The notes: generated by a model from the sequence alone, not told the origin. A stretch of 6,169 nt of DNA from Avoscillospira sp045652125 (GCA_045652125.1 JAZRTT010000038.1:1-6169), one strand, 5' to 3'; counted from the first letter of the stretch, positions 1-4,886 are shown. Numbers and translations are program-made.

Positions 1-397
1 GTTTCTCTATATGCTCAACGGGATAATAATCCCTCCCCTGTTCCTCGTAGCCAGAATAGGTATTACAGGACATATTTATACGGTTCGCCACCTCCCGCTG
101 CAAAAGCCCCTTATGATACCGATGCCAGCGAAGCTTGTCCGCAATACGATCGATCATTCCCGGGTCTGCATAGCGGAGATTGAACTTCTCTGCTTCTACA
201 ATGGTATGAGGTTGGACAAGTCGGAAATCATGCAAATACATGGGTGCATAAGCAACCGCTTCGTGAGCATGGCGCACCATAACGATCAAATGTCTGCCAA
301 GGCGGTCAAATATGCTCCATTTTTCGTTCAAGGGAGCACGATTCGCCGTGTGGTTGACCTTTTGAGCCGTTACGATAGAATAGCATTTTCTACGCAA
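1..397 (-). CDS. Helix-turn-helix (XRE-like) DNA-binding protein, partial, runs off the left edge
   Basis: On the minus strand a stop-free frame runs from about 436 to the window edge. From about 330 it encodes LNEKWSIFDRLGRHLIVMV. From 157 to about 10 it encodes a stretch with the pattern of an XRE-type helix-turn-helix: MIDRIADKLR, then HKGLLQREVANRIN, then TYSGYEEQGRDYYP. The LLQREVA...TYSGYE spacing is what I rely on, and the protein is probably a cytoplasmic transcription factor. No start is convincing. In-frame candidates are TTG 397 (used here; it overlaps the end of the sigK fragment), TTG 331 and ATG 280, and none has a Shine-Dalgarno sequence. The N-terminus may therefore have been altered by the rearrangement that broke sigK, or the true start may be non-canonical. 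The gene lies just past the sigK break on the same strand, so it is probably cargo at one end of an inserted element. I do not recognise the specific family of the N-terminal region. Confidence 0.62.
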   Translation of the reverse strand, partial: MRRKCYSIVTAQKVNHTANRAPLNEKWSIFDRLGRHLIVMVRHAHEAVAYAPMYLHDFRLVQPHTIVEAEKFNLRYADPGMIDRIADKLRWHRYHKGLLQREVANRINMSCNTYSGYEEQGRDYYPVEHIEK

Positions 398-714
398 CGT
401 GCTGCATAGGTGGCTAACCGAGCCCCTTTGGTTGCATCAAACGTTGAAATTCCTTTGATTAGGCCAATGGTTCCTATGGAAATCAAATCTTCCTGATCTG
501 CTGTCTGTGCATAGTATTTTTTCATAATATGGGCCACTAACCGGAGATTTCGCTCAATTAGAATATTTCTGGCTTCCATATCCCCCTTCCCGGCGAGTTC
601 CAGATAATGCTGTTCTTCCGCCGCTGTCAGTGGTTTTGGGAAGGATCCTCCGGAACTTAGACGCAGTGTATAGAGCATGCTGCTGAATATCAGCCACACC
701 GTCGCAGACAGCAT
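370..714 (-). CDS. sigK: RNA polymerase sporulation sigma factor SigK, N-terminal fragment (spoIVCB-like)
   Basis: SigK is the late mother-cell sigma factor, directing coat and spore-maturation genes. This 114-residue product carries only the first half. Residues 1-20 are hydrophobic (MLSATVWLIFSSMLY...) and resemble the pro-sequence that keeps pro-SigK membrane-bound until SpoIVFB cleaves it. Residues 25-41 match FPxPLxxxEExxYLEL. Region 2 follows with RNILIERNLRLVAHI, EDLISIGTIGLIKGI and KGARLATYAARCVEN. The LVAHI, LIKGI and YAARC wording fits SigK rather than SigE. Regions 3 and 4 (-35 recognition) are absent: the frame ends ENAILS-stop where intact proteins read ENEILM. The start at 714 is chosen because GGAGGTGAT lies just upstream; an in-frame ATG at 759 lacks this. 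The break coincides with the known skin insertion point, so this is probably half of a gene split by an element. A decayed gene is the alternative. Confidence 0.9.
   Translation of the reverse strand: MLSATVWLIFSSMLYTLRLSSGGSFPKPLTAAEEQHYLELAGKGDMEARNILIERNLRLVAHIMKKYYAQTADQEDLISIGTIGLIKGISTFDATKGARLATYAARCVENAILS
376..392 (-). other. Imperfect palindrome at the sigK breakpoint, candidate recombination site
   Basis: The minus-strand sequence TAGAAAATGCTATTCTA has 5-bp inverted arms (TAGAA and TTCTA) around a 7-bp centre. It straddles the point where the frame stops matching SigK. Sites of large serine recombinases are typically short imperfect palindromes, and the known skin crossover in B. 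subtilis falls on an AATGA in the same Glu-Asn-Glu codons. Here the matching bases are AATG followed by C. That this is an attachment site is inference; the second site is not in the window. Confidence 0.35.
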
Positions 715-717
715 GGT

Positions 718-726
718 ATCACCTCC
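718..726 (-). promoter_or_regulatory. Ribosome binding site of the sigK fragment
   Basis: GGAGGTGAT on the minus strand ends three bases before the ATG at 714. It is nearly a full anti-16S match, although the gap from the GGAGG core is seven bases. It decides the start at 714 over the longer in-frame ATG at 759. Confidence 0.8.
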
Positions 727-732
727 ATGCCC

Positions 733-781
733 TACTCTATGCCCACACCCTTTGTCCACTTTCCTGCCTTATTGGACACAA
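733..781 (-). promoter_or_regulatory. Possible sporulation promoter region of sigK, with SpoIIID-like boxes
   Basis: CATAGAGTA (741 to 733) fits the SigK -10 pattern CATAnnnTA and resembles the SigE -10. No good -35 lies at the usual spacing. GTGGACAAAG (759 to 750, minus strand) and TTGGACACAA (772 to 781, plus strand) each match 8 of 10 positions of the SpoIIID consensus WWRRACARNY. In B. subtilis SpoIIID helps SigE transcribe sigK, so such boxes would be expected here. The inferred leader would be only about 13 nt. Weak evidence. Confidence 0.3.
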
Positions 782-813
782 AAAAAGCCCCGCTGCTTTC
801 GCAGCGGGGCTTT
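780..813 (-). terminator. Rho-independent terminator of gdhA
   Basis: A 13-bp perfect stem (784-796 with 801-813, including GCCCCGCTGC) closes a GAAA tetraloop in the minus-strand transcript and is followed by seven U. It begins 12 bases after the gdhA stop. The plus-strand side has only three T, so it serves mainly gdhA. It also insulates the sigK fragment from readthrough. Confidence 0.95.
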
Positions 814-824
814 ACGCTGTAATA

Positions 825-2174
825 TTAGAATGCACCCTGCTCCATCATGGCTGTGGCAACTTTCTTAAAGCCGGCGATATTTGCGCCTGCTACCAGATCG
901 TAGCCAAGGCCGTATTCTTCCGCTGCTTCGGCGGAGGCCTTATGGATGGTGATCATCATCTGCTTCAACTGGGCATCCACTTCTTCTGCCGTCCAGACCA
1001 GACGCTCGGAATTCTGAGACATTTCCAGTCCGGAAACGCCAACGCCGCCGGCATTGACTGCCTTGGAGGGCGCCACGATCATATGTTTCTGGCTGCGCAG
1101 ATAGTTCAGCGCATCGTTGGTTGTAGGCATATTGGCAACTTCAATGTAATATTTCACACCGGACACCGCGATCTTTTCTGCCGACTCCATAGTGACATCG
1201 TTCTGCGTGGCGGCGGGCATATAAATATCCACATCCTTGACGCCCCAGCATTTTGCTCCGGGTACAAATTCCACACCATACTTATCAGCATAAGGCTTGC
1301 AGTGCATCGGATCTTTGGCACGCATTTCCAGGATAAAATCCAGTTTTTCGCCGGTAACACCGTCTGGATCATGGATGTAGCCATCAGGACCTGCAAAATA
1401 AGTAACCTTGGCACCCAACTGTGCTGCTTTCTTCATAATGCCCCAGCCCACATTGCCGTAGCCGGAGATCGCAATACGCTTACCCTCGATGGAGTCGCCT
1501 TCATGCTTCAGAACTTCCTGCAGATAGTACACAGCACCGTAGCCGGTAGCCTCCGGACGGATCAAAGAACCGCCGTAGCTCATACCCTTACCGGTCAGCA
1601 CGCCATTCTCCCAGACACCCTTCAGGCGACGATATTGACCAAACAGATAACCGATCTCACGGCCGCCTACACCCATATCACCGGCAGGAACATCAATGTC
1701 CGGCCCGATATAGCGATACAGTGCAGACATAAAGCTCTGACAGAAACGCATGACTTCTGCATCGGATTTTCCGGCAGGATCAAAATCGGAACCACCCTTG
1801 GCTCCGCCCATGGGCAGGCCGGTCAGGGAGTTTTTGAAGGTCTGCTCAAAGCCCAAAAACTTCATGATGCTGGGATTCACGTTCTTCTGGAAGCGAAGAC
1901 CGCCCTTATAGGGACCGATCGCACCGTTGAACTGGCAGCGGTAACCAATATTGGTATGCCACTGTCCGGCATCATCCATCCAGCAGACACGGAAGGTAAA
2001 CATCCGCTCAGGCTCCACCATACGGGTCAAAAGGTCAAACTTCTCATATTCCGGATGGGCTGCAATGACAGGTTCAATGGAGGAAAAAACTTCCTCAACG
2101 GTCTGGACAAATTCCGGCTCATGACCATGTTTCTCTTTTACCTGCTCAATCACTTTTTCAATATAGCTGTTCAT
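825..2174 (-). CDS. gdhA: Glutamate dehydrogenase (hexameric, about 450-residue class)
   Basis: The enzyme catalyses reversible amination of 2-oxoglutarate with ammonium to glutamate, using NAD(P)H, in the cytoplasm. The 449 residues match the usual hexameric length. Substrate-binding and catalytic residues are visible: Lys90 in GPYKGGLRF, Lys114 in FEQTFKNSL, Lys126 in LPMGGAKGGSDFDP, and Asp166 in DVPAGDMGVG. The dinucleotide fold carries GYGNVG at 238-243. PTTNDAL, APSKAVNAGGV and EMSQNSERL are also classic. From memory the wording is strikingly close to the NAD-linked enzyme of Clostridium symbiosum (PEFVQTVEEV, FCQ, RPEATGYG), so coenzyme choice (EC 1.4.1.2 or 1.4.1.4) cannot be settled by reading. 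The ATG at 2174 has AGGAGG five bases upstream. It lies 59 bp after serA and ends at a strong terminator. It could be co-transcribed with serCA or have its own promoter. It can recycle the 2-oxoglutarate released by SerC into glutamate. Confidence 0.96.
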   Translation of the reverse strand: MNSYIEKVIEQVKEKHGHEPEFVQTVEEVFSSIEPVIAAHPEYEKFDLLTRMVEPERMFTFRVCWMDDAGQWHTNIGYRCQFNGAIGPYKGGLRFQKNVNPSIMKFLGFEQTFKNSLTGLPMGGAKGGSDFDPAGKSDAEVMRFCQSFMSALYRYIGPDIDVPAGDMGVGGREIGYLFGQYRRLKGVWENGVLTGKGMSYGGSLIRPEATGYGAVYYLQEVLKHEGDSIEGKRIAISGYGNVGWGIMKKAAQLGAKVTYFAGPDGYIHDPDGVTGEKLDFILEMRAKDPMHCKPYADKYGVEFVPGAKCWGVKDVDIYMPAATQNDVTMESAEKIAVSGVKYYIEVANMPTTNDALNYLRSQKHMIVAPSKAVNAGGVGVSGLEMSQNSERLVWTAEEVDAQLKQMMITIHKASAEAAEEYGLGYDLVAGANIAGFKKVATAMMEQGAF

Positions 2175-2179
2175 AAATA

Positions 2180-2214
2180 CCTCCTAGGTTAAACCTGTCA
2201 TCTTATTTCACAGG
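2180..2214 (-). promoter_or_regulatory. gdhA leader: ribosome binding site and overlapping inverted repeats
   Basis: The serA-gdhA gap holds AGGAGG at 2185-2180. AGGTTtAACCT (2196-2186) is a short palindrome abutting it. CCTGT at 2214-2210 pairs with ACAGG at 2198-2194 across 11 bases. The two repeats share bases, so they cannot form together. They may be an operator or a small leader structure. No clear -35/-10 pair is visible in the gap. Confidence 0.35.
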
Positions 2215-2233
2215 CGAAATATTTTCCACCTGA

Positions 2234-3145
2234 TTATCCAACAAAGCCGCGGATAATCTCCACGATCTCCTGACCGATTCTTTTCTGAGCTTCCACGGTG
2301 GCTGCACCAATATGGGGCGTACAGGACACAGCGGGATGGCTGTACAGTTCTTGATTGGCACTGGGTTCTTCTACAAAAACATCCAAACCGGCAGCGCGCA
2401 CCTTACCACTGTTCAATGCAGCCAACAGCGCTGCTTCATCCACATTGTTGCCGCGGGAAGTGTTGATAAAATTGACGCCATCCTTCATCTTGGCGATAGT
2501 CTCCTGGTTGATGAGCGGCTTACCGTCAATGGAGGGCGTATGGAGACTGATAAAATCTGCCTTGGCAAACAGCTCATCCATCTCCACGTATCTCATGCCC
2601 ATAGCTTCTTCAATTCCCGGCACATGATAAATGTCAAAGGCGATCACATCCATACCCATGGCAGATGCCATGCGGCAGAGTGCCTGACCGATCCGTCCGA
2701 AGCCAATGATACCGAGGGTTTTGCCGGAAAGTTCAATTCCCTTGCCGTAGGCTTTCTTTTCCCATTTTCCTTCCCGCATGGTATGACCGGCAACAGAAAT
2801 ATACCGTGCACAGGAGAACATATGGGACATGGCCAACTCCGCAACGGACTGAGAAGATGCCTTTGGCGTATTTTTAACCGTCATGCCGCAGCTTTCAGCA
2901 TATTTGACATCAATATTGTCCACACCGACACCGCCGCGAATGATCAGCTTCAGTTTTCCCTCTTTTGCTGCATCGATATGGGCAGCACGGACCTTGGTCT
3001 TGGAGCGAACCACCACTGCATCATAGTCCTTCAGGGCATCTCCAAGAACATCCGGCTCATAAAACTGCTCATCTACCTGATGGCCGTCTTCTTTCAGTGC
3101 TGCAATGGCAGCTTTGTCCATGCCGTCTGTAACCAGAATTTTCAT
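2234..3145 (-). CDS. serA: D-3-phosphoglycerate dehydrogenase, short form without a regulatory domain
   Basis: It oxidises 3-phosphoglycerate to 3-phosphohydroxypyruvate with NAD, the first step of the phosphorylated serine pathway. The 303 residues cover the D-2-hydroxyacid dehydrogenase core: an N-terminal substrate part with VRSKTKV and RGGVGVDNID, the nucleotide-binding motif GFGRIG at 148-153 followed by Asp171, and the catalytic set Arg231 (NTSRGNNVDE), Glu260 (VFVEEP) and His278 (TPHIGAAT). It ends soon after the last core helix. The ASB and ACT domains that give serine feedback inhibition in the 410-residue E. coli and roughly 525-residue B. subtilis enzymes are missing. ATG 3145 overlaps the serC stop by four bases (ATGA) and has GAGGAGGAG upstream inside serC, so translation is probably coupled. 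The serC neighbour supports SerA over other hydroxyacid dehydrogenases. No frameshift is seen. Confidence 0.93.
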   Translation of the reverse strand: MKILVTDGMDKAAIAALKEDGHQVDEQFYEPDVLGDALKDYDAVVVRSKTKVRAAHIDAAKEGKLKLIIRGGVGVDNIDVKYAESCGMTVKNTPKASSQSVAELAMSHMFSCARYISVAGHTMREGKWEKKAYGKGIELSGKTLGIIGFGRIGQALCRMASAMGMDVIAFDIYHVPGIEEAMGMRYVEMDELFAKADFISLHTPSIDGKPLINQETIAKMKDGVNFINTSRGNNVDEAALLAALNSGKVRAAGLDVFVEEPSANQELYSHPAVSCTPHIGAATVEAQKRIGQEIVEIIRGFVG

Positions 3146-4227
3146 TGCCGCTCCTCCTCAAACTTTTTCAGGCATGCCACAAGTGCTTCGACACCTTCTT
3201 TAGGCATGGCATTGTAGATGGAAGCCCGCAGACCTCCCACAGACTTATGGCCCTTGAGGTTCTCAAAACCGGCCGCCTTGGTATAAGCCACCACTTCGGC
3301 ATCCAGATCCTTATCACCGGTTACAAACGGAACATTCATCAGGCTGCGATCCTCTGCAGCAACCGTTCCCTTGAACACCTTCGACTGATCCAGAAAATCG
3401 TACATAACCTTTGCCTTATCGATATTCCTCTGCTCCATAACCGTCAAACCGCCAATGGATTTCAGATACTTGAATACCTTTCCGCAGACATATATCGCCC
3501 AGCAGTTGGGCGTATTGTACATGGAATCAGCATCGGCATGGGTCTTATACTGCATATAGACCGGCAGGTCTGCCAAATCATCGCGGATCAGATCCTCCCG
3601 AATAATAACCACGACCATACCGGCAGGTCCGACATTTTTCTGCACACCGGCATAGATCAAACCGTAATCCTCTACATTACAGGGGCGGGACAAGAACATG
3701 GAACTCTGGTCAGATACCAGAACATGTCCCTTGGTATTGGGCAATTTATTGTATGTCAGGCCATGAATCGTTTCATTTTCGCAAATATATACATAGTCAC
3801 AGTTTTCCGGGATATCCAGATCAGAACAGTCAGGGATATAAGAATAGTTTTGATCCTTACTGGAGGCGACGACCTTTACCTCTCCTACCTTTTTGGCTTC
3901 GGCAATGGCCTTTTTGGACCATGCGCCTGTTTCTACATAGCAGGCAACTCCACCCTTCATCAAATTCATGGGAATCATAGAAAATTGGAGTGTTGCTCCG
4001 CCCTGAATAAACAGTACCTTATAGTTGTCCGGAATTCCCATAAGATCCCGCAGATCCTGCTGAGCTTCCTCTGCGATCTGTTGGAATGCTTTGGATCGAT
4101 GGGACATTTCCATGACACACATTCCGGTTCCGCGATAGTTGAGCATCTCATCACGGATTTCTTCCAAAACGGGTTCCGGCATTGTTGCGGGGCCTGCAGA
4201 AAAGTTGTAAATACGCTGATAATTCAT
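3142..4227 (-). CDS. serC: Phosphoserine aminotransferase
   Basis: This PLP-dependent class V aminotransferase converts 3-phosphohydroxypyruvate and glutamate into O-phospho-L-serine and 2-oxoglutarate, the second step of serine synthesis. The 361 residues match the family length. The family opening YNFSAGPATMPEPVL is at residues 7-21, followed by GTGMCVMEMSHRS (33-45) and FIQGGATLQFSMIPMNL (73-89). VSDQSS contains the cofactor-ring Asp173, and GLIYAGVQKNVGPAG contains the Schiff-base Lys197. RPEATG-like insertions or truncations are absent, so the gene looks intact. ATG 4227 has AGGAGG eight bases upstream and lies about 45 bp after a housekeeping-type promoter. The last codons (Glu-Glu-Glu-Arg-Gln) also form the serA ribosome binding site. 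It is the first gene of a serC-serA operon, possibly reaching gdhA. serB is not in the window. Confidence 0.97.
   Translation of the reverse strand: MNYQRIYNFSAGPATMPEPVLEEIRDEMLNYRGTGMCVMEMSHRSKAFQQIAEEAQQDLRDLMGIPDNYKVLFIQGGATLQFSMIPMNLMKGGVACYVETGAWSKKAIAEAKKVGEVKVVASSKDQNYSYIPDCSDLDIPENCDYVYICENETIHGLTYNKLPNTKGHVLVSDQSSMFLSRPCNVEDYGLIYAGVQKNVGPAGMVVVIIREDLIRDDLADLPVYMQYKTHADADSMYNTPNCWAIYVCGKVFKYLKSIGGLTVMEQRNIDKAKVMYDFLDQSKVFKGTVAAEDRSLMNVPFVTGDKDLDAEVVAYTKAAGFENLKGHKSVGGLRASIYNAMPKEGVEALVACLKKFEEERQ
3148..3158 (-). promoter_or_regulatory. serA ribosome binding site inside the serC coding sequence
   Basis: Three consecutive GAG codons of serC give GAGGAGGAG five bases before the serA ATG, followed by CGGCA. 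The serC stop and serA start share ATGA, the usual arrangement for coupled translation. Confidence 0.85.
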
Positions 4228-4276
4228 AGCTTAAAACCTCCTGTCATCATCACGGAACTGTTTCTCTTCCGATTCC

Positions 4277-4305
4277 AGTATACGATATTCTCAACAAAGA
4301 ATCAA
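4277..4305 (-). promoter_or_regulatory. Housekeeping (SigA-type) promoter of serC-serA
   Basis: On the minus strand TTGATT (4305-4300), a 17-bp spacer and TATACT (4282-4277) form a good SigA promoter. An A/T-tract (4315-4326) lies just upstream, where an UP element would sit. Transcription would start near 4270, giving a leader of about 43 nt. The start region can form a small hairpin (CGGAA 4253-4257 with TTCCG 4267-4271). I see no T-box or riboswitch motif in this short leader. Confidence 0.8.
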
Positions 4306-4312
4306 TCATTTT

Positions 4313-4332
4313 TCAAAAAATTTTTTATTTGC
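4313..4332 (-). repeat. AT-rich direct repeat, copy 1 (upstream of the serC promoter)
   Basis: The plus-strand TCAAAAAATTTTTTATTTGC resembles the block at 4451-4472. The core AAAAAATTTTTT is self-complementary and likely curved. It lies directly upstream of the serC -35 and may act as an UP element or as a binding site. Confidence 0.5.
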
Positions 4333-4356
4333 CTAAATGATTTTCAGGTTCGTCTC

Positions 4357-4370
4357 ACAAATACATTTGT
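4357..4370. promoter_or_regulatory. Short perfect inverted repeat, possible operator upstream of serC
   Basis: ACAAAT and ATTTGT are perfect 6-bp arms separated by two bases. The site is about 50 bp upstream of the serC -35. Size and symmetry suit a dimeric regulator, but I cannot name one. Confidence 0.25.
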
Positions 4371-4387
4371 CCGCGTTTGAAGCATCT

Positions 4388-4441
4388 TTATTGTACTACA
4401 TCGTTAGTGTAAATGAAATGGGAAAAAACAACAATAATCAT
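4388..4441 (-). CDS. Possible 17-residue leader or micro-peptide with a strong ribosome binding site
   Basis: ATG at 4441 follows GAGGAG with a five-base gap. The frame reads MIIVVFSHFIYTNDVVQ and then stops. The first half is hydrophobic. It lies between the spoIIID terminator and the serC promoter on the same strand. It has no Ser run that would suggest serine attenuation and no known homologue that I can recall. With so short a frame in AT-rich DNA, chance is quite possible. Confidence 0.2.
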   Translation of the reverse strand: MIIVVFSHFIYTNDVVQ

Positions 4442-4450
4442 ATAATCTCC

Positions 4451-4472
4451 TCAAAAAATTTTTATTACTTGC
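4451..4472 (-). repeat. AT-rich direct repeat, copy 2 (after the spoIIID terminator)
   Basis: The block begins TCAAAAAATTTTTATTACTTGC minus its last two bases in a 20-base view, and matches the 4313-4332 block except for small gaps in the T and ATT runs. It lies 138 bp from copy 1, in the same orientation, just downstream of the spoIIID terminator. Confidence 0.45.
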
Positions 4473-4474
4473 AC

Positions 4475-4510
4475 AAAAAAGGATGATGGCAGCAGCCATC
4501 ACCCCTTTTT
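4475..4510 (-). terminator. Rho-independent terminator of spoIIID
   Basis: The arms 4475-4490 and 4495-4510 pair over 16 positions (two G-U) around a TGCT loop on the minus strand, with GATGGC/GCCATC at the top and A/U runs at the base. The transcript ends in six U. The spoIIID stop codon (4501-4499) lies inside the stem. The plus strand also ends in five T, so it could work in both directions. Confidence 0.92.
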
Positions 4511-4747
4511 GTACTTATTTCTTGTTGCAATTCCGCCGCGGATATGACGTTCTGCTTTGTTAACTTCCATAATTTGTTTTACCTGCAGATAAAGTCCATG
4601 GTTACATCGCGGCAACCGTTCTGTCAGATCTTTATGTACTGTTGATTTGGATATTCCAAAATGTTTGGCCGCATCACGAATAGTGGTCCGGTTCTCGATG
4701 ATGTACAAAGCCAGATCGCAGGCTCTTGTTTCCATGAACTCTTGCAA
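4499..4747 (-). CDS. spoIIID: Sporulation transcriptional regulator SpoIIID
   Basis: SpoIIID is a small DNA-binding protein of the mother cell that acts after SigE and tunes expression of the SigE regulon, including sigK in B. subtilis. The 82 residues match the family (about 80-93). A helix-turn-helix spans 22-41 (TIRDAAKHFGISKSTVHKDL), continuing with TERLP, and the C-terminal basic part has the family signature KAERHIRGGIAT. I chose the TTG at 4747 because AGGGAG lies eight bases upstream and because MQEFMETRACDLALYIIE then aligns with the usual family opening (Met-Lys-Asp-Tyr-Ile-x-x-Arg). An ATG at 4735 would be shorter and too far from the Shine-Dalgarno sequence, and a GTG at 4765 would lie only about 7 nt from the inferred transcript start. 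It is monocistronic between a SigE-type promoter and its own terminator. Confidence 0.95.
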   Translation of the reverse strand: MQEFMETRACDLALYIIENRTTIRDAAKHFGISKSTVHKDLTERLPRCNHGLYLQVKQIMEVNKAERHIRGGIATRNKYKKG

Positions 4748-4755
4748 AGCCAACA

Positions 4756-4761
4756 CTCCCT
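4756..4761 (-). promoter_or_regulatory. spoIIID ribosome binding site selecting a TTG start
   Basis: AGGGAG on the minus strand lies eight bases before TTG 4747 and 20 bases before the first in-frame ATG. The spacing favours the TTG. Confidence 0.7.
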
Positions 4762-4778
4762 GCACATCGTTCTAAGGA

Positions 4779-4807
4779 ATAGTATGTTCTGTTGTTTCGT
4801 AATATGA
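4779..4807 (-). promoter_or_regulatory. SigE-type sporulation promoter of spoIIID
   Basis: TCATATT (4807-4801) matches the SigE -35 consensus KMATATT exactly. After a 14-bp spacer, CATACTAT (4786-4779) matches the -10 consensus CATACAnT in all but one base. Transcription would start near 4772, about 25 nt before the TTG start. In B. subtilis spoIIID is transcribed by SigE, so the logic appears conserved. Confidence 0.85.
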
Positions 4808-4841
4808 CCAATGATTCCTTTATACCGTTATAGAAAGCCTT

Positions 4842-4857
4842 GGGTGCTAATGCACCC
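4842..4857 (-). terminator. Hairpin after the surface-protein gene, possible weak terminator
   Basis: GGGTGC and GCACCC form a perfect 6-bp stem around a 4-base loop, 30 bases after the stop at 4887. The minus-strand continuation (AAGGCTTTCTAT) has only a broken U run. The adjoining CCCCGGGGCCC is strongly self-complementary. The remaining bases up to 4886 hold nothing else I can identify. Confidence 0.5.
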
Positions 4858-4886
4858 CGGGGCCCTCTGTTGTTTTGCGTTTTTGC

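Noticed and set aside
11..409. Open plus-strand frame of 132 residues at the left edge
   Set aside because: It is antisense to the helix-turn-helix frame and to the end of sigK, and its translation shows no recognisable motif.
715..759. Longer SigK start at ATG 759
   Set aside because: The extra 15 residues (Gly/His-rich) are unlike SigK openings, and the strong ribosome binding site sits before ATG 714 instead.
942..2192. Long plus-strand frame of 416 residues antisense to gdhA
   Set aside because: The minus strand encodes an unmistakable glutamate dehydrogenase. Long antisense frames are common opposite such genes, and this one is His/Ile-rich with no motif.
2312..3217. Plus-strand frame of 301 residues antisense to serA
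   Set aside because: It is a shadow of serA, His/Cys-rich and without a domain pattern.
4336..4350. Possible CodY box around ATTTTCAG upstream of serC
   Set aside because: Only about 9 of 15 consensus positions match and the second half-site is absent.
3145..4380. Long plus-strand frame of 411 residues antisense to serC
   Set aside because: It is a shadow of the phosphoserine aminotransferase gene with no ribosome binding site or family features.
4228..4380. T-box or serine riboswitch in the serC leader
   Set aside because: The leader from the mapped-looking promoter is only about 43 nt, and no TGGNACCGCG-type T-box motif or compact aptamer could be found even in the longer upstream stretch.
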